Shown: positions 1 to 8,977 of the stretch, piece by piece | Layout of the letters: every line of letters starts with the position of its first letter | Position numbering within the stretch: position 1 is the stretch's first letter | DNA from: Planctomycetia bacterium | Lineage (GTDB): Bacteria; Planctomycetota; Phycisphaerae; Phycisphaerales; SM1A02 | Direction: 5' to 3' | DNA: 64,000 nucleotides | NCBI GenBank assembly: GCA_005787685.1 | Contig: SYAC01000001.1 | Span: forward strand, 62,001 to 126,000 | Translations under genes and position numbers: made by a program | Notes under the pieces: generated by a model | Seen by the model: only the letters and a program-made list of their open reading frames with translations | The model's database searches: none | Told to the model about the DNA's origin: nothing

Positions 1-934
1 ACGAAGTTTCCACGCCGTGCGTTTCTATTTTGTCCATCGCTAAGCGCACGCTGGTTTGGTAATCCATTGGCACAATGTTGGGAAACATTTTGAGTGCGCT
101 GTCCTCGCGCACAATGACCTCATTGCCCAGGCCTTTGATCAACGGTTGGGCAATCACCGCGGGAATGGGCGTGACCAAATGCACCCAGTACGAGGATAAT
201 CGTGGCGTGAGTACGGGCACTGCAATCAACCGACGCTTCAAACCGCGCACGCGCGCGTAGCCACTCATCATGTCTGCGTAGGTCATCACATCACGCCCGC
301 CAATTTCAACAATTCGCCCCGCACTTTCCGGGCAATCAATGGCGGCCACCAAATAGTCAAGCACATTGCGAATGCCAATGGGTTGCGTGCGCGTATACAC
401 CCACTTGGGGCAAATCATCACGGGCAAACGCTCGCTGAGATAGCGGATCATTTCAAATGACAAACTGCCAGAACCCACAATGACAGCAGCCCGAAATTCC
501 GTCACGGGCACGCCCGCCTCGCGTAATGCCTCACCAGTTTCGTGTCGCGATACCAAGTGCTGCGACAAATTGCTTTGCGGATCGCCCAAGCCACCCAAAT
601 AAATAATGCGCTTTACCCCCGCTTGCTTGGCGACCAGCGCGCAATTGCGGGCGGCGGACATATCGCGAGCGGAAAAATTGTTGCCGCCGCTCAAACTATG
701 AACTAGGTAATACACCATGTCCACGCCGCGCATAGCCGGCGTAAGTGTGTCCCCTTGCAACATGTCGCCTTGCACAACTTCAACCTGCTTCAACCACAAG
801 CGGCCCTGAAGGCGCGTGGGATCACGCACTAAACAACGCACGCGGTGGCCCGCGGCCAGCAAGCGCGGTACAAGGCGCCCACCCACATAGCCGGTGGCTC
901 CAGTGACCAAAATAAGTTGCGAATTGTTTGTCAA
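1..934 (-). CDS. NAD(P)-binding SDR-type reductase/epimerase, C-terminus beyond window
   Basis: Reading the minus strand from a TTG codon at 934 gives an open frame to the window edge, so the C-terminus is missing. The N-terminus MTNNSQLILVTGATGYVGG contains the Rossmann dinucleotide motif TGATGYVGG. Further on there is VVQGDM, a VYYLVHSL segment and GVKRIIYLGGLG, the pattern of atypical (NmrA-like or extended) short-chain reductases that often act on sugar nucleotides, quinones or lipids. There is no ATG or GTG in frame near the start; another in-frame TTG lies about 20 codons upstream. The substrate cannot be named. The gene is followed by an antitoxin-like fragment on the other strand. Confidence 0.8.
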   Translation of the reverse strand, partial: MTNNSQLILVTGATGYVGGRLVPRLLAAGHRVRCLVRDPTRLQGRLWLKQVEVVQGDMLQGDTLTPAMRGVDMVYYLVHSLSGGNNFSARDMSAARNCALVAKQAGVKRIIYLGGLGDPQSNLSQHLVSRHETGEALREAGVPVTEFRAAVIVGSGSLSFEMIRYLSERLPVMICPKWVYTRTQPIGIRNVLDYLVAAIDCPESAGRIVEIGGRDVMTYADMMSGYARVRGLKRRLIAVPVLTPRLSSYWVHLVTPIPAVIAQPLIKGLGNEVIVREDSALKMFPNIVPMDYQTSVRLAMDKIETHGVETS

Positions 935-967
935 AGTTTGACATTGTAGGCACAAATTATCTTGAAG

Positions 968-1102
968 ATGACATGTTTGAAAGTGGCGCAAGAGCTGAAC
1001 ATGCCGTATCAAAGCCTGATCAATTTTTATTGGCAAGATTGCGCTTTTAATGGACGATCGCACTCTTTGAAGTGCAAACCCAAGCGTGGCCACGCGGCGT
1101 GA
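968..1102 (+). pseudogene. Short ORF resembling the core of a CopG/BrnA-type antitoxin (possible remnant)
   Basis: An ATG-initiated 44-residue ORF contains VAQELNMPYQSLINFYW, which resembles the conserved ribbon-helix-helix segment of CopG/BrnA-like antitoxins (ELGVPYQTLIN...). The beta-strand-bearing N-terminal part expected before it is missing, and the frame ends in an unrelated basic tail. No toxin gene is visible on either side. It is best read as a leftover of a toxin-antitoxin pair; chance resemblance is possible. Confidence 0.3.
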
Positions 1103-1111
1103 TCAATGCAT

Positions 1112-2998
1112 TCAGCTGCCTTGCGACCGAGAATGATCCACTCGCCGCGCGGCGCGCCAACACCATAGGCCCGCGGCAATGGCCACGATGACCGGCCATA
1201 ACACCACGTTTAGAATGAGAAGCCGCTGACCCAGCGCGTCCACTTCTTGACGCAAACCATATTGCACTCCACGTAATTCCTTGCGGTATGCGTTTACTTT
1301 GATTTGTAATTGGGCCAACTCCGCTTGTTGCTCGGGGCTTAATTTACCGGGGCCAGTTTCGCCGCCAGTCACTTTCTCCTGCAGTTGAGCAATGTTCATT
1401 TCGGTCTCGCGCACTTCCAGTTGTAAATCTTTTTCACGAGCGATGTACTTGGCTTCGGCGGCCTTGCGAAGCTCCTGCACAATTTCAAATGGCCTGCGGA
1501 ACCCACCGCGCGAACGCAGTGTTGCCACGGCAGGATCGCCAGCCATGCGCTCCAGCAGGCCAATGATCAGCGGACCATTGTCAGAGAACGCCTGGGGGAT
1601 TCCAGTTTGCGGGTCCACGTTCACCCATGTTTCGTTGGCCAGTAAATCCGCGTCGGCGATCAGAACGATGTTGGCGTTGCCAATGGCGGGCGTGAACAAA
1701 CTTCCAATGGGCCCGGTGATCCACGCTGCAAATACGCGGCGCACACCGTCGGGTTTCAAGTCACGCAGCAATTGCTCGGCGTCACCAAAGTAGCCAAGCT
1801 TGAGCGATTGAATGAGTTGCGATTTGTCGCTTGAGAAAATCAGAGGCTCAATATTGGGCGCAACGCCTTCGGGCCGATCTTTCAGTTTTTGGATTTCACC
1901 AACGCTTTTAAAATTAATCGCCTCAAAGCGGTTCATCAGCGGATCGGATTGATTCAGCGCCGCGCGAGTAAGACTAAGCCAGGCCACATAATTTAATTCA
2001 CGCATGGTGTTGCCAGGACCCGGCGTTTGAATGCGCGTGGTGAAATTCATATCCCCCACCGTCATGTCGGGCGGAATATCCACGCCCCACGCACGCAGTA
2101 AAGGAAAGTCATATGTGGTTGCGGATACTTTGGCGCCCATTGCGCGTGAATCTGGGTGTTGATCAGTTTCCGCAAATGGATCGGCCAGCACAACCAGCGG
2201 CTTGCCCGCCACGGCCCAAGCGTCGATCGATTTCAACATGGACTCTGGCAATTTGCGCGGCTGCACAAGCAACAACGCGTCTATGCCAACTGGTAACTGC
2301 GCGGCGTTGTCCGCTACTTCAACCATGTCAAACAATTCACGCATTTGCTCAATCACAAACGGAACGGGACTTGGACCGCCCATGGAGCCGTCTGGCAACA
2401 TGCGCGCTGGTTGAAGCGGTATGCATGAAAGCAAACCAACTTTTGGTTTCACGGCACGGCCAACCGTGGCAATGGCTTTGACAACCTCGTATTCAATAAA
2501 TGAATCGCGATCTGGTGCGAATACCGAAATTACTTTTTCACGAAGGCCTGGTCCCGTCACAACAAGACCAAGAATGGCGGTGCCACCAGCGTTGTTGACG
2601 GGTTGCACAACAAGACCGGCTATGCGCGCAGTGTCCTCTTCTTCGCTGAATGGTTGCGGATGAATCACACGCAATTCCAACTTGCCATTGGATAAACTTG
2701 CAAGCTCGCCCAAATATTCTTGCACACGCTGGGCGTGCGCGCGCAACTCTGGAATGTCGGCGGTGGATTCACGCGAGGCATACAAATCGAGCCTCACTGG
2801 GTCCTTGAGCGAGCGTAAAATAGCGCGTGTTCCAGGGGAAAAGCTGTAAAGGCCTTCGCTTGTGAAATCAAAGCGCCAACCCACCAGAGCAAATGTGGCA
2901 ACGGCGTTCAACACAATCACGCCCACCAAAATTAGCGCGATGGCGCTCAGGCTTCCAAATCGATTCAATGGTTTCGCAGGCATGGCGTTGGTGTTCAT
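1112..2998 (-). CDS. GldG-like auxiliary component of ABC exporter
   Basis: This resembles the ABC-transporter auxiliary proteins of the gliding-motility GldG type. It has one N-terminal membrane helix at about residues 15-38 (IALILVGVIVLNAVATFALVG), a large extracytoplasmic domain, a charged coiled coil near 510-580 and a C-terminal membrane helix (LNVVLWPVIVAIAAGLW). The start at 2998 forms an ATGA overlap with the stop of the upstream permease; a TTG at 3013 is the alternative. It is the last gene of a three-gene operon (ATPase, permease, this protein). Such sets are widespread outside gliding bacteria and their cargo is unknown, so motility should not be inferred. Confidence 0.85.
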   Translation of the reverse strand: MNTNAMPAKPLNRFGSLSAIALILVGVIVLNAVATFALVGWRFDFTSEGLYSFSPGTRAILRSLKDPVRLDLYASRESTADIPELRAHAQRVQEYLGELASLSNGKLELRVIHPQPFSEEEDTARIAGLVVQPVNNAGGTAILGLVVTGPGLREKVISVFAPDRDSFIEYEVVKAIATVGRAVKPKVGLLSCIPLQPARMLPDGSMGGPSPVPFVIEQMRELFDMVEVADNAAQLPVGIDALLLVQPRKLPESMLKSIDAWAVAGKPLVVLADPFAETDQHPDSRAMGAKVSATTYDFPLLRAWGVDIPPDMTVGDMNFTTRIQTPGPGNTMRELNYVAWLSLTRAALNQSDPLMNRFEAINFKSVGEIQKLKDRPEGVAPNIEPLIFSSDKSQLIQSLKLGYFGDAEQLLRDLKPDGVRRVFAAWITGPIGSLFTPAIGNANIVLIADADLLANETWVNVDPQTGIPQAFSDNGPLIIGLLERMAGDPAVATLRSRGGFRRPFEIVQELRKAAEAKYIAREKDLQLEVRETEMNIAQLQEKVTGGETGPGKLSPEQQAELAQLQIKVNAYRKELRGVQYGLRQEVDALGQRLLILNVVLWPVIVAIAAGLWCWRAARRVDHSRSQGS

Positions 2999-3828
2999 TG
3001 GGAACCTCGCCAATCAAGCAGCAACACATTGACCCACAACAACGCGAAGACCACGGAGAGCGGATACAGCACATCGCGCGCGTCAAATACGCCGCGCGTG
3101 AGCCCGTTGAAGTGCGTCATGGCGCTCATGGATGCCAGGGATTCAATCACCCACTTGGACGACCACTGCGCGAAGAAATCTTGCACGATTGAAAATCCAG
3201 TTAATAACAAAACAAAGCATGCTGCCACGGAAAGCACGAATGCCACAACGGAGTTGCGCGTGCATGCTGACAAGCACACGCTGACACTTAACAATGTCGC
3301 AAACAGCATGGCGGTTGCCAAGTAGCCCGCCAAGATCACACCGTGGTCCGGCTCGCCCAACCACGCGATGGTGATCCACAACGGAGTTGTCAGCAGCAAC
3401 GCCACGCACGCAAATGCCCACGCCGCCAGGAATTTTCCCAGCACCATGTCGCGGGTAGTCAATGGCAATGTCATTAAGAGTTCAATCGATCCACTGCGAC
3501 GCTCATCGGACCACAAGCGCATACCAAGCGCTGGCATGAAAAGCATTCCAAGCCATGGTTGCCATTGAAAGAATGCGCGCAGATCGGCTTGACCGCGCGT
3601 ATACAAACCCGCCATTTGAAACGACAGCAGCGCGGCGATTGCCACGAACATAACAATGAACACTGCCGCCACGGGCGTGGCGAAATAGGTCGCAAATTCC
3701 CTGCGAAACACGCTTATGACGCGCGCCAACGCGCTTGGCGTTGAGGGCGGGCCAAAACTATTGCGCGCCGCCTGCTCAGGCATCTTGCCGCCATCTGAAT
3801 GACTTGATCGATCACGCGCCCCGCTCAT
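2995..3828 (-). CDS. ABC-2 type permease (GldF-like)
   Basis: The 277-residue protein has about six hydrophobic helices, beginning near residue 45 (VAAVFIVMFVAIAALLSF), and the segment MRLWSDERRSGSIELLMTLP, which is characteristic of ABC-2 permeases of the GldF/NosY group. It would form the membrane channel of an exporter together with the ATPase and the GldG-like protein. The ATG at 3828 overlaps the TGA of the ATPase gene (ATGA), and its own stop overlaps the next ATG in the same way, so the three genes are probably co-translated. Confidence 0.9.
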   Translation of the reverse strand: MSGARDRSSHSDGGKMPEQAARNSFGPPSTPSALARVISVFRREFATYFATPVAAVFIVMFVAIAALLSFQMAGLYTRGQADLRAFFQWQPWLGMLFMPALGMRLWSDERRSGSIELLMTLPLTTRDMVLGKFLAAWAFACVALLLTTPLWITIAWLGEPDHGVILAGYLATAMLFATLLSVSVCLSACTRNSVVAFVLSVAACFVLLLTGFSIVQDFFAQWSSKWVIESLASMSAMTHFNGLTRGVFDARDVLYPLSVVFALLWVNVLLLDWRGSQ

Positions 3829-4580
3829 GCGCGCTCCTTGCTATTGGCCGCCGTCAGCGTTCTAAAAATATGGTCCAGTCGATTGTGCGTCACTCCAGCT
3901 GGAACGCGCGCGTCTAATTCCTTGGGAGTGCCATCAAACACCATGCGACCATGATTGATAATCACCGCGCGCGTGCATACCGCCTCCACTTCCTCAAGAA
4001 TGTGCGTGGACAAAATAATGGCGCGATCTTTGCCCAAGTCACGCACAAGTTGGCGCACCTCAAACTTTTGATTGGGGTCAAGACCGTCGGTGGGCTCGTC
4101 TAAAATAAGAACTGGCGGATCATGCAACAACGCCTGGGCAATTCCGGTGCGACGCTTGTAGCCCTTGGAAAGTGTTTCAATGCGCTGGCCACGGCACGGC
4201 TGTAAATGCACGCGCGCCACAGCACTGTGTACGCGCCGCGCAACTTCAGCGCCGCGATACCCACGGGCGCGCGCGGTGAAGGCCAGAAATTCCTCCACAC
4301 GCATTTCGCCATAGGCCGGCGCGCCTTCAGGCAAATATCCAAGGTTGCGCTTTGCGCCCAGTGGGTTCATGGCCAAATCAATGCCGGCAATGTTCACGGT
4401 GCCGGCATCGGGCTGCAAAAAACCTGTGAGCATGCGCATGGTGGTTGATTTACCCGCGCCATTTGGACCCAAGAAACCCAAGACATGTCCGCGCGCCACG
4501 CACAGATCAATGCCGCGTACTGCCGCAAGCGTGCCAAAACTCTTGCGTAGGCCGGTGGCTTGAATCAAATTGGCTGGCAT
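3825..4580 (-). CDS. ABC transporter ATP-binding protein (GldA-like)
   Basis: A complete ABC ATPase: Walker A GPNGAGKSTT, signature LSKGYKRR, Walker B VLILDEPTDGLDP and switch histidine STHILEE. The length (about 251 residues) is normal for the family. It energises the exporter formed with the two downstream genes. ATG at 4580 is preferred; a GTG two codons upstream also fits. The gene lies head to head with the GT39-like gene with about 60 bp between, so both promoters must lie in or next to that gap. Confidence 0.93.
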   Translation of the reverse strand: MPANLIQATGLRKSFGTLAAVRGIDLCVARGHVLGFLGPNGAGKSTTMRMLTGFLQPDAGTVNIAGIDLAMNPLGAKRNLGYLPEGAPAYGEMRVEEFLAFTARARGYRGAEVARRVHSAVARVHLQPCRGQRIETLSKGYKRRTGIAQALLHDPPVLILDEPTDGLDPNQKFEVRQLVRDLGKDRAIILSTHILEEVEAVCTRAVIINHGRMVFDGTPKELDARVPAGVTHNRLDHIFRTLTAANSKERA

Positions 4581-4640
4581 TTCCACCCCTGAACTTTACC
4601 ATTGCACTAGGTGTTTGCTGCGCCGCGATACGATTTAGGC

Positions 4641-6401
4641 ATGAAGGCGTCCGATCTTTCCTTGACTCGATTTTCACGCCAAGATTACTTTATTGCGCTC
4701 CTGTTCGCCACGCTCACGCTCGGGTTGCGGCTGATGTATTTGCTTTCTTCGCAAGATTTCACCTGGCCACATTCGGTTGTGTTCGAAGGCGACGCGCCGA
4801 CTTGGGCGCGCTGGTCCTCGCAATTAAAGCTCGCGCAACCGTTTGAATACGACCTTGCATTTCGCACGCCAGGCGTGGCGTGGATATTGCATTGGCTTGG
4901 ATTGAGCAGCCCGCCCTTCACCAGCGCAAAAGTAATCTGGTGCGTCATCAGCGCCATTACCACCGGACTTTTATATTTGGTCATCGCAAGGTGGTTCTCA
5001 CGGCGCGCCGGAATAATAGCCGCGACGCTGTTCGCTCTTTCCTATGGATCGTTTGTGTTGGCCAGTTCGCTCAATAATGAAGCCCCATACGCGTTGCTCA
5101 TTGTTGGAATTATTGGCGCGACGCTGCGCTGGATTGATGGGCCAACCTTGGTCTGGTCACTTTTACTGGGTGCGCTGCATGGCTGCGCGCTGTTATTGCG
5201 CGCGGAACACGTGCTGCTACTTGCCATGTTGCTGCTCTACGCCGCGTGGCGAGCGCGCACAACCATGGCAGAGATTCCATCAGCCGTGAATCAGTCTGAC
5301 ACGTATTCCAATAAAAAATCACGGGTAGCGCCACTTGCACGCGTCGCAATACATAGCACGCTGGTGCTTGCCGGCGCCCTTGCGCTGTGCGCTCCTTGGA
5401 TCAATCGCGCGCACATCGCCGCGCATAAATTCAACACCGACGCGCCCCCCATTTTCTTTGCCACGGCGCAACCGCCGTGGTCTCCGGCGGCGATCGCGTA
5501 TTTAAATCGCTTGCCCGCCTTCGCGCGCGCCGGAAACTTTGCGTTCATGTGCGACTTGAACAAGCGCGGTGGCTTGATGGTTGTAGACGACAGCGATGTG
5601 CGCGCATTTTTTGAGCAACAGTGGAACTACACACCGGAACCAATTCAAGAGTGGTCACTGATTTCGCTCAAGGGTCCGCTTGATTTTGCGCTCGCCAACC
5701 ACCCCAAAGCCGATGGCGGGTTTAGTAATGCGGGTCTTGCCGACAACCACGACACCAACGCGGTCTTTTCGTTGGCGCGTCCCAGCCACACGCGCTTGGT
5801 GAATCACGGTTACGAAATTGGCGTGGACTACATTCGCAATGATCCCAAGGGCTGGTTCACTTTGGTGCGTGAAAAGCTTGCGCGCTTTCAAGATGGCGCC
5901 ACGCTTGGATTCTTCGCCAACGATTGGCCGCACAATCCAAAGCATGTGCGCCGCGCGGTTGATCTGGCCACGCCCACTCGCGCCGATGCGCCCGTGTGGA
6001 ATTATGCCGTGCTGACATCGCTTGGCATTGGCGCGTTCTTTGCGTGCCTGCGCCGTGGTGGCTTGATTTTACTTTTCGTTGTGGTGTACAAAATCGCAGT
6101 CACGATTGCATTTTATGGCTACGCACGCCAAGCCGTGTCCATTGCGCCAGTATGGTTTGCCTTGACCGCGCTGGGGGCTGATGCTTTGTGCATGCTTGCT
6201 CCGCGAACAGATGTACTTCGCTGGCCCATGCGCGCCGCACTAGCGACTCTGTTTCTAGTGGCCGCCGTGCAAGCCCTCAATCCACCACTGCTTGTAGCGC
6301 GCGCCGCAAAAATTCAGGGGCGTATTACAAAAACTCCGCAGTGGGGCGCGGACGCCTTTGAATCGTTTGACCAGTTAGTGCTTGAGCCCAAACGCAAATA
6401 A
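4641..6401 (+). CDS. Polytopic membrane protein, glycosyltransferase family 39 (PMT/ArnT)-like
   Basis: The 586-residue protein has a run of hydrophobic helices in its first half (YFIALLFATLTLGLRLMYLL, then several helices at about 85-245), a soluble loop domain at about 280-450 and further C-terminal helices. An acidic residue pair (FEGDAPTWARW) lies in the first extracytoplasmic loop and RTPGVAWILHW follows, as in lipid-linked sugar transferases of the GT-C fold such as ArnT or PMT. Donor and acceptor cannot be read from the sequence. ATG at 4641 was chosen; a GTG at 4611 would add ten residues. It is divergent from the ABC operon. Confidence 0.7.
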   Translation: MKASDLSLTRFSRQDYFIALLFATLTLGLRLMYLLSSQDFTWPHSVVFEGDAPTWARWSSQLKLAQPFEYDLAFRTPGVAWILHWLGLSSPPFTSAKVIWCVISAITTGLLYLVIARWFSRRAGIIAATLFALSYGSFVLASSLNNEAPYALLIVGIIGATLRWIDGPTLVWSLLLGALHGCALLLRAEHVLLLAMLLLYAAWRARTTMAEIPSAVNQSDTYSNKKSRVAPLARVAIHSTLVLAGALALCAPWINRAHIAAHKFNTDAPPIFFATAQPPWSPAAIAYLNRLPAFARAGNFAFMCDLNKRGGLMVVDDSDVRAFFEQQWNYTPEPIQEWSLISLKGPLDFALANHPKADGGFSNAGLADNHDTNAVFSLARPSHTRLVNHGYEIGVDYIRNDPKGWFTLVREKLARFQDGATLGFFANDWPHNPKHVRRAVDLATPTRADAPVWNYAVLTSLGIGAFFACLRRGGLILLFVVVYKIAVTIAFYGYARQAVSIAPVWFALTALGADALCMLAPRTDVLRWPMRAALATLFLVAAVQALNPPLLVARAAKIQGRITKTPQWGADAFESFDQLVLEPKRK

Positions 6402-6742
6402 CTCAATCGCAAGAAAACCACACCATTGCATTCTTGGAATACGCCTAGATAAAATTTCCATATCCAATTCTTCTTCGCGGCGATGCACAAAGCTGTATTT
6501 ATCATGCGGGCAAAGCCAAACTTAAAGCACAATGTGTAAGAATCGAACAACTCACAGTTGCCAAGCGTGGGAAAAATTTCGCCACGCAAGTGGATAGCGC
6601 ACAACCATTGCAGTTTCTGCCCGCAAAATCACTCCACGATTGCTGCTCAATATTGCCCATGACATTGAAGTGACGGTGGCGCACATGATGAACTGATGAG
6701 CATGCCAATTGAGTGAATTTGGATTTATATTAGAATTCAACT
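6402..6742 (+). other. Intergenic stretch without recognised gene
   Basis: This 341 bp stretch separates the GT39-like gene from the methyltransferase gene. Short open frames on both strands give no recognisable protein, and no strong hairpin with a T-run was seen. It probably holds the promoter of the downstream gene (an AT-rich segment lies just before 6743). Confidence 0.5.
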
Positions 6743-7624
6743 ATGGCTCAATATCAGCCGTTCTATGAACAAGTCCAAGCGCACTACGACTTGTCAAATG
6801 ATTTCTTCGCTCTGTTCCTAGATTCATCGATGACCTACAGCTGCGCCTACTTTGCGCGCGCCGATATGTCGCTGCATGAGGCGCAACTTGCAAAGATTGA
6901 TCTTTCGCTGGGCAAGTGTGATTTGCCGCGCACGAGTACGGCGAGCCATGGCGCACGCATGAAATTGCTTGATATTGGTTGCGGTTGGGGGGCCGCCGCG
7001 CGCCGTGCGGTTGAGCATTTTAATGTGGATGTGATCGGCCTCACGCTCAGCAAAGAACAACACGCGCTCATTGTGCAATCGCTCGCCAACTCGCCTGCCA
7101 ATCGCATTGACTTTCGCCTGCAAGGCTGGGAGGAATTCAACGAACCCGTTGACCGCATCATTAGCATTGGCGCGTTTGAACATTTCCGCGCCGAGCGCTA
7201 TGCAACATTCTTCTCGCGCTCGTTTTCGCTGCTTCCACCGGGCGGGCGCATGATGCTGCACACCATTGTGCAACCAGACATCAATGAACTTCGCCAACGC
7301 GGCATTGTGGTGGACCACGAGGCTGTTCTATTTGCTAAGTTTATTTGTAAGAACATTTTTCCTGGCGGGCAACTGTGCTCGCCGCAAGTGATCACGCGCC
7401 ATGCCACTCACGCCGGATTCACCGTGACGCACACTGAGTCGCTGCGTCCGCACTACGCGCGTACGCTTGACATGTGGGCAGACAATTTGCGCGCGCACCG
7501 AGAGCAAGCCATCCCCATTGCCAACAAGCACACCTACGACATGTACATGCATTATCTCACGGGGTGCGCCCATTATTTCCGCACTGGTCACAATGATGTG
7601 ATGCAGTTCACTCTGCAAAAATAA
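6743..7624 (+). CDS. Cyclopropane-fatty-acyl-phospholipid synthase-like SAM methyltransferase
   Basis: The protein starts with YDLSNDFFALFLDSSMTYSC, the signature of CFA/mycolic cyclopropane synthases, followed by SAM motif I LLDIGCGWGAAARRA and GLTLSKEQ. The conserved C-terminal FICKNIFPGGQL and MWADNLRAH segments are present. It is 293 residues, compared with about 380 in E. coli Cfa, because it lacks the N-terminal lipid-binding domain, as in mycobacterial-type enzymes. It would transfer a methylene or methyl group from SAM to an unsaturated acyl chain at the membrane. The gene stands alone; its 3' end runs up to the fossil chitinase tail on the other strand. Confidence 0.88.
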   Translation: MAQYQPFYEQVQAHYDLSNDFFALFLDSSMTYSCAYFARADMSLHEAQLAKIDLSLGKCDLPRTSTASHGARMKLLDIGCGWGAAARRAVEHFNVDVIGLTLSKEQHALIVQSLANSPANRIDFRLQGWEEFNEPVDRIISIGAFEHFRAERYATFFSRSFSLLPPGGRMMLHTIVQPDINELRQRGIVVDHEAVLFAKFICKNIFPGGQLCSPQVITRHATHAGFTVTHTESLRPHYARTLDMWADNLRAHREQAIPIANKHTYDMYMHYLTGCAHYFRTGHNDVMQFTLQK

Positions 7625-7645
7625 ACTTTCACCGCGCCTTTGGCG

Positions 7646-7776
7646 TTTGTCCGCGCCCACTGTCGTCACCAGAAAATTATTTGAATAAATGCCCCAGTTC
7701 GGTAATAGCGAACAAACTTGAACCACTACACCGCGGGTATTTTCTTGTAGCCAACAGGATCCGTGTTAAGAATTTA
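7646..7776 (-). pseudogene. Fossil of the GH18 chitinase linker and N-terminus, fused behind the RCC1-dockerin gene
   Basis: Directly after the dockerin of the RCC1-like gene, the minus strand reads stop-ILNTDPVGYKKIPAV-stop-WFKFVRYY and, after loss of one base, [19 protein letters not shown]. The chitinase at 11.7-13.9 kb reads EIPNTDPVGYEKMPTVEQ then RKIVGYYPNWGIYQKNF and PVTKVRGDR immediately after its own dockerin. The TAA that ends the RCC1 gene corresponds to the GAA (Glu) codon of the chitinase. Two nonsense changes and one deletion show that this tail is no longer translated. The homologous block thus spans dockerin, linker and the first strand of the GH18 domain. Confidence 0.85.
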
Positions 7777-8886
7777 ACAGGGCCCAAATGATAAAAGTAA
7801 AACAGACATGTCCCCGCTATCGGTGATCCCGCTGCCATCAAAGTCAGCCATGGAGTCTTCACCCCAAAAGAGAAGTAGCAAGCTCACATCCGAACTGTCC
7901 ACCATGTTGTCTTCGTTCAGGTCGCCAACACATGGTCTCTTCACCAAGGCAATTGTGAAGCCCGAACCAAGCGCCATGTCCAATACTTGGCCACTAGGAA
8001 TAGATGTGACGTCGGATTCGCCTTCAAAGTCGGTTCCCCACATCATCACTTCGCCAGTGTCAAGCATGCCAGCGGCATGATCCGCGCCGCCATAAACGCT
8101 TGTCCACGAGGTTCCATCGGGTCGCCCAGGAATTTCGCACTGATCAAAGAAATTGTCGCCCCAACCCACAGCTTCGCCGTCGCTACGGGTTGCAAGCACA
8201 AAAGTTCCGTTGAAAGAAATGGAGGTGTAGATCACGCCATCTGGCAACTCTGGAATTAAGTTTTCGCCAAACCAAGGAATGCCCCAAGCGAAAATATTTC
8301 CGTCGCTGCGCAGACCAAGGGTCACGCGAAAGCCAACCACGACATCGGTCCATGTCATGCCAGTTGGCAACGCTGGCGGCGTGAGCAATTGCACGCGCTG
8401 GGCCGCCGTGTAATCCGGCTCATAAGCACCCCAACACACCAAAGTTCCATTGCTACGCACGGCCGCTGCATGAGAATAACCAGCCGAAACTTCGGTGTAA
8501 TACAAGCCCGTGGGTAGCGGTGGCACATCGCACTGACCGACCGCGTTGCGTCCCCACGCCAACAAGCGATGATCATCTGTAAAGCCGTAGCCCGTGTTGG
8601 GACCCGAACAAACCCTCACAAACTTTTTACCCACGCCCGCCAAAGGCACTTGGCATTCGCCGTTGATGTTGCTACCCCAGGCCAAAATTGTTCCATCTTC
8701 CAAAAGCGCGTAGCCCGTTCTGCGTCCCGCCGCGACTTGCGTAATGTCGCTGCGATCCGATGGCGCGTTGGTGATTTGTGAATAATAGTTTTCACCAAAG
8801 ACAGTGATTGATCCCGCTGATTGAGCCAGCGCGCCCGTTGATAGAAGCGTTAATACGCTCAACATCGCAGTGAATTTGAAAATCAT
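7774..8886 (-). CDS. Secreted RCC1-repeat protein with C-terminal dockerin-type domain
   Basis: A signal peptide (MIFKFTAMLSVLTLLSTGALAQS) is followed by about six RCC1/BLIP-II-type repeats of the form GTxxxWG, each about 45 residues, predicting a beta-propeller. The last ~50 residues are a dockerin type I pair of EF-hand-like loops (GDLNEDNMVDSSD and ADFDGSGITDSGD) ending in SFGPC. AGGAG lies five bases before the ATG. The stop codon is in a position where the homologous chitinase continues with glutamate, so the end of this protein probably arose by a nonsense change after module transfer. Ligand or partner is unknown. Confidence 0.85.
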   Translation of the reverse strand: MIFKFTAMLSVLTLLSTGALAQSAGSITVFGENYYSQITNAPSDRSDITQVAAGRRTGYALLEDGTILAWGSNINGECQVPLAGVGKKFVRVCSGPNTGYGFTDDHRLLAWGRNAVGQCDVPPLPTGLYYTEVSAGYSHAAAVRSNGTLVCWGAYEPDYTAAQRVQLLTPPALPTGMTWTDVVVGFRVTLGLRSDGNIFAWGIPWFGENLIPELPDGVIYTSISFNGTFVLATRSDGEAVGWGDNFFDQCEIPGRPDGTSWTSVYGGADHAAGMLDTGEVMMWGTDFEGESDVTSIPSGQVLDMALGSGFTIALVKRPCVGDLNEDNMVDSSDVSLLLLFWGEDSMADFDGSGITDSGDMSVLLLSFGPC

Positions 8887-8977
8887 GAAGACTCCTATTT
8901 AAAAATTCAAGCTCACATCGCGACTACTCACCAACAATAAAGCAACCCAACAAGCCAATCGCGCGCGCGCATTTGCA

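Noticed and set aside
1112-4580. Gliding motility role for the GldA/F/G-like operon
   Set aside because: These ABC components are common in non-gliding bacteria and no other gliding gene is present in the window.
7328-7726. Minus-strand ORF of 132 residues overlapping the end of the CFA-like gene
   Set aside because: It contains the fossil PNWGIY stretch but most of it is antisense to the methyltransferase gene; it is a by-product of the decayed chitinase tail.
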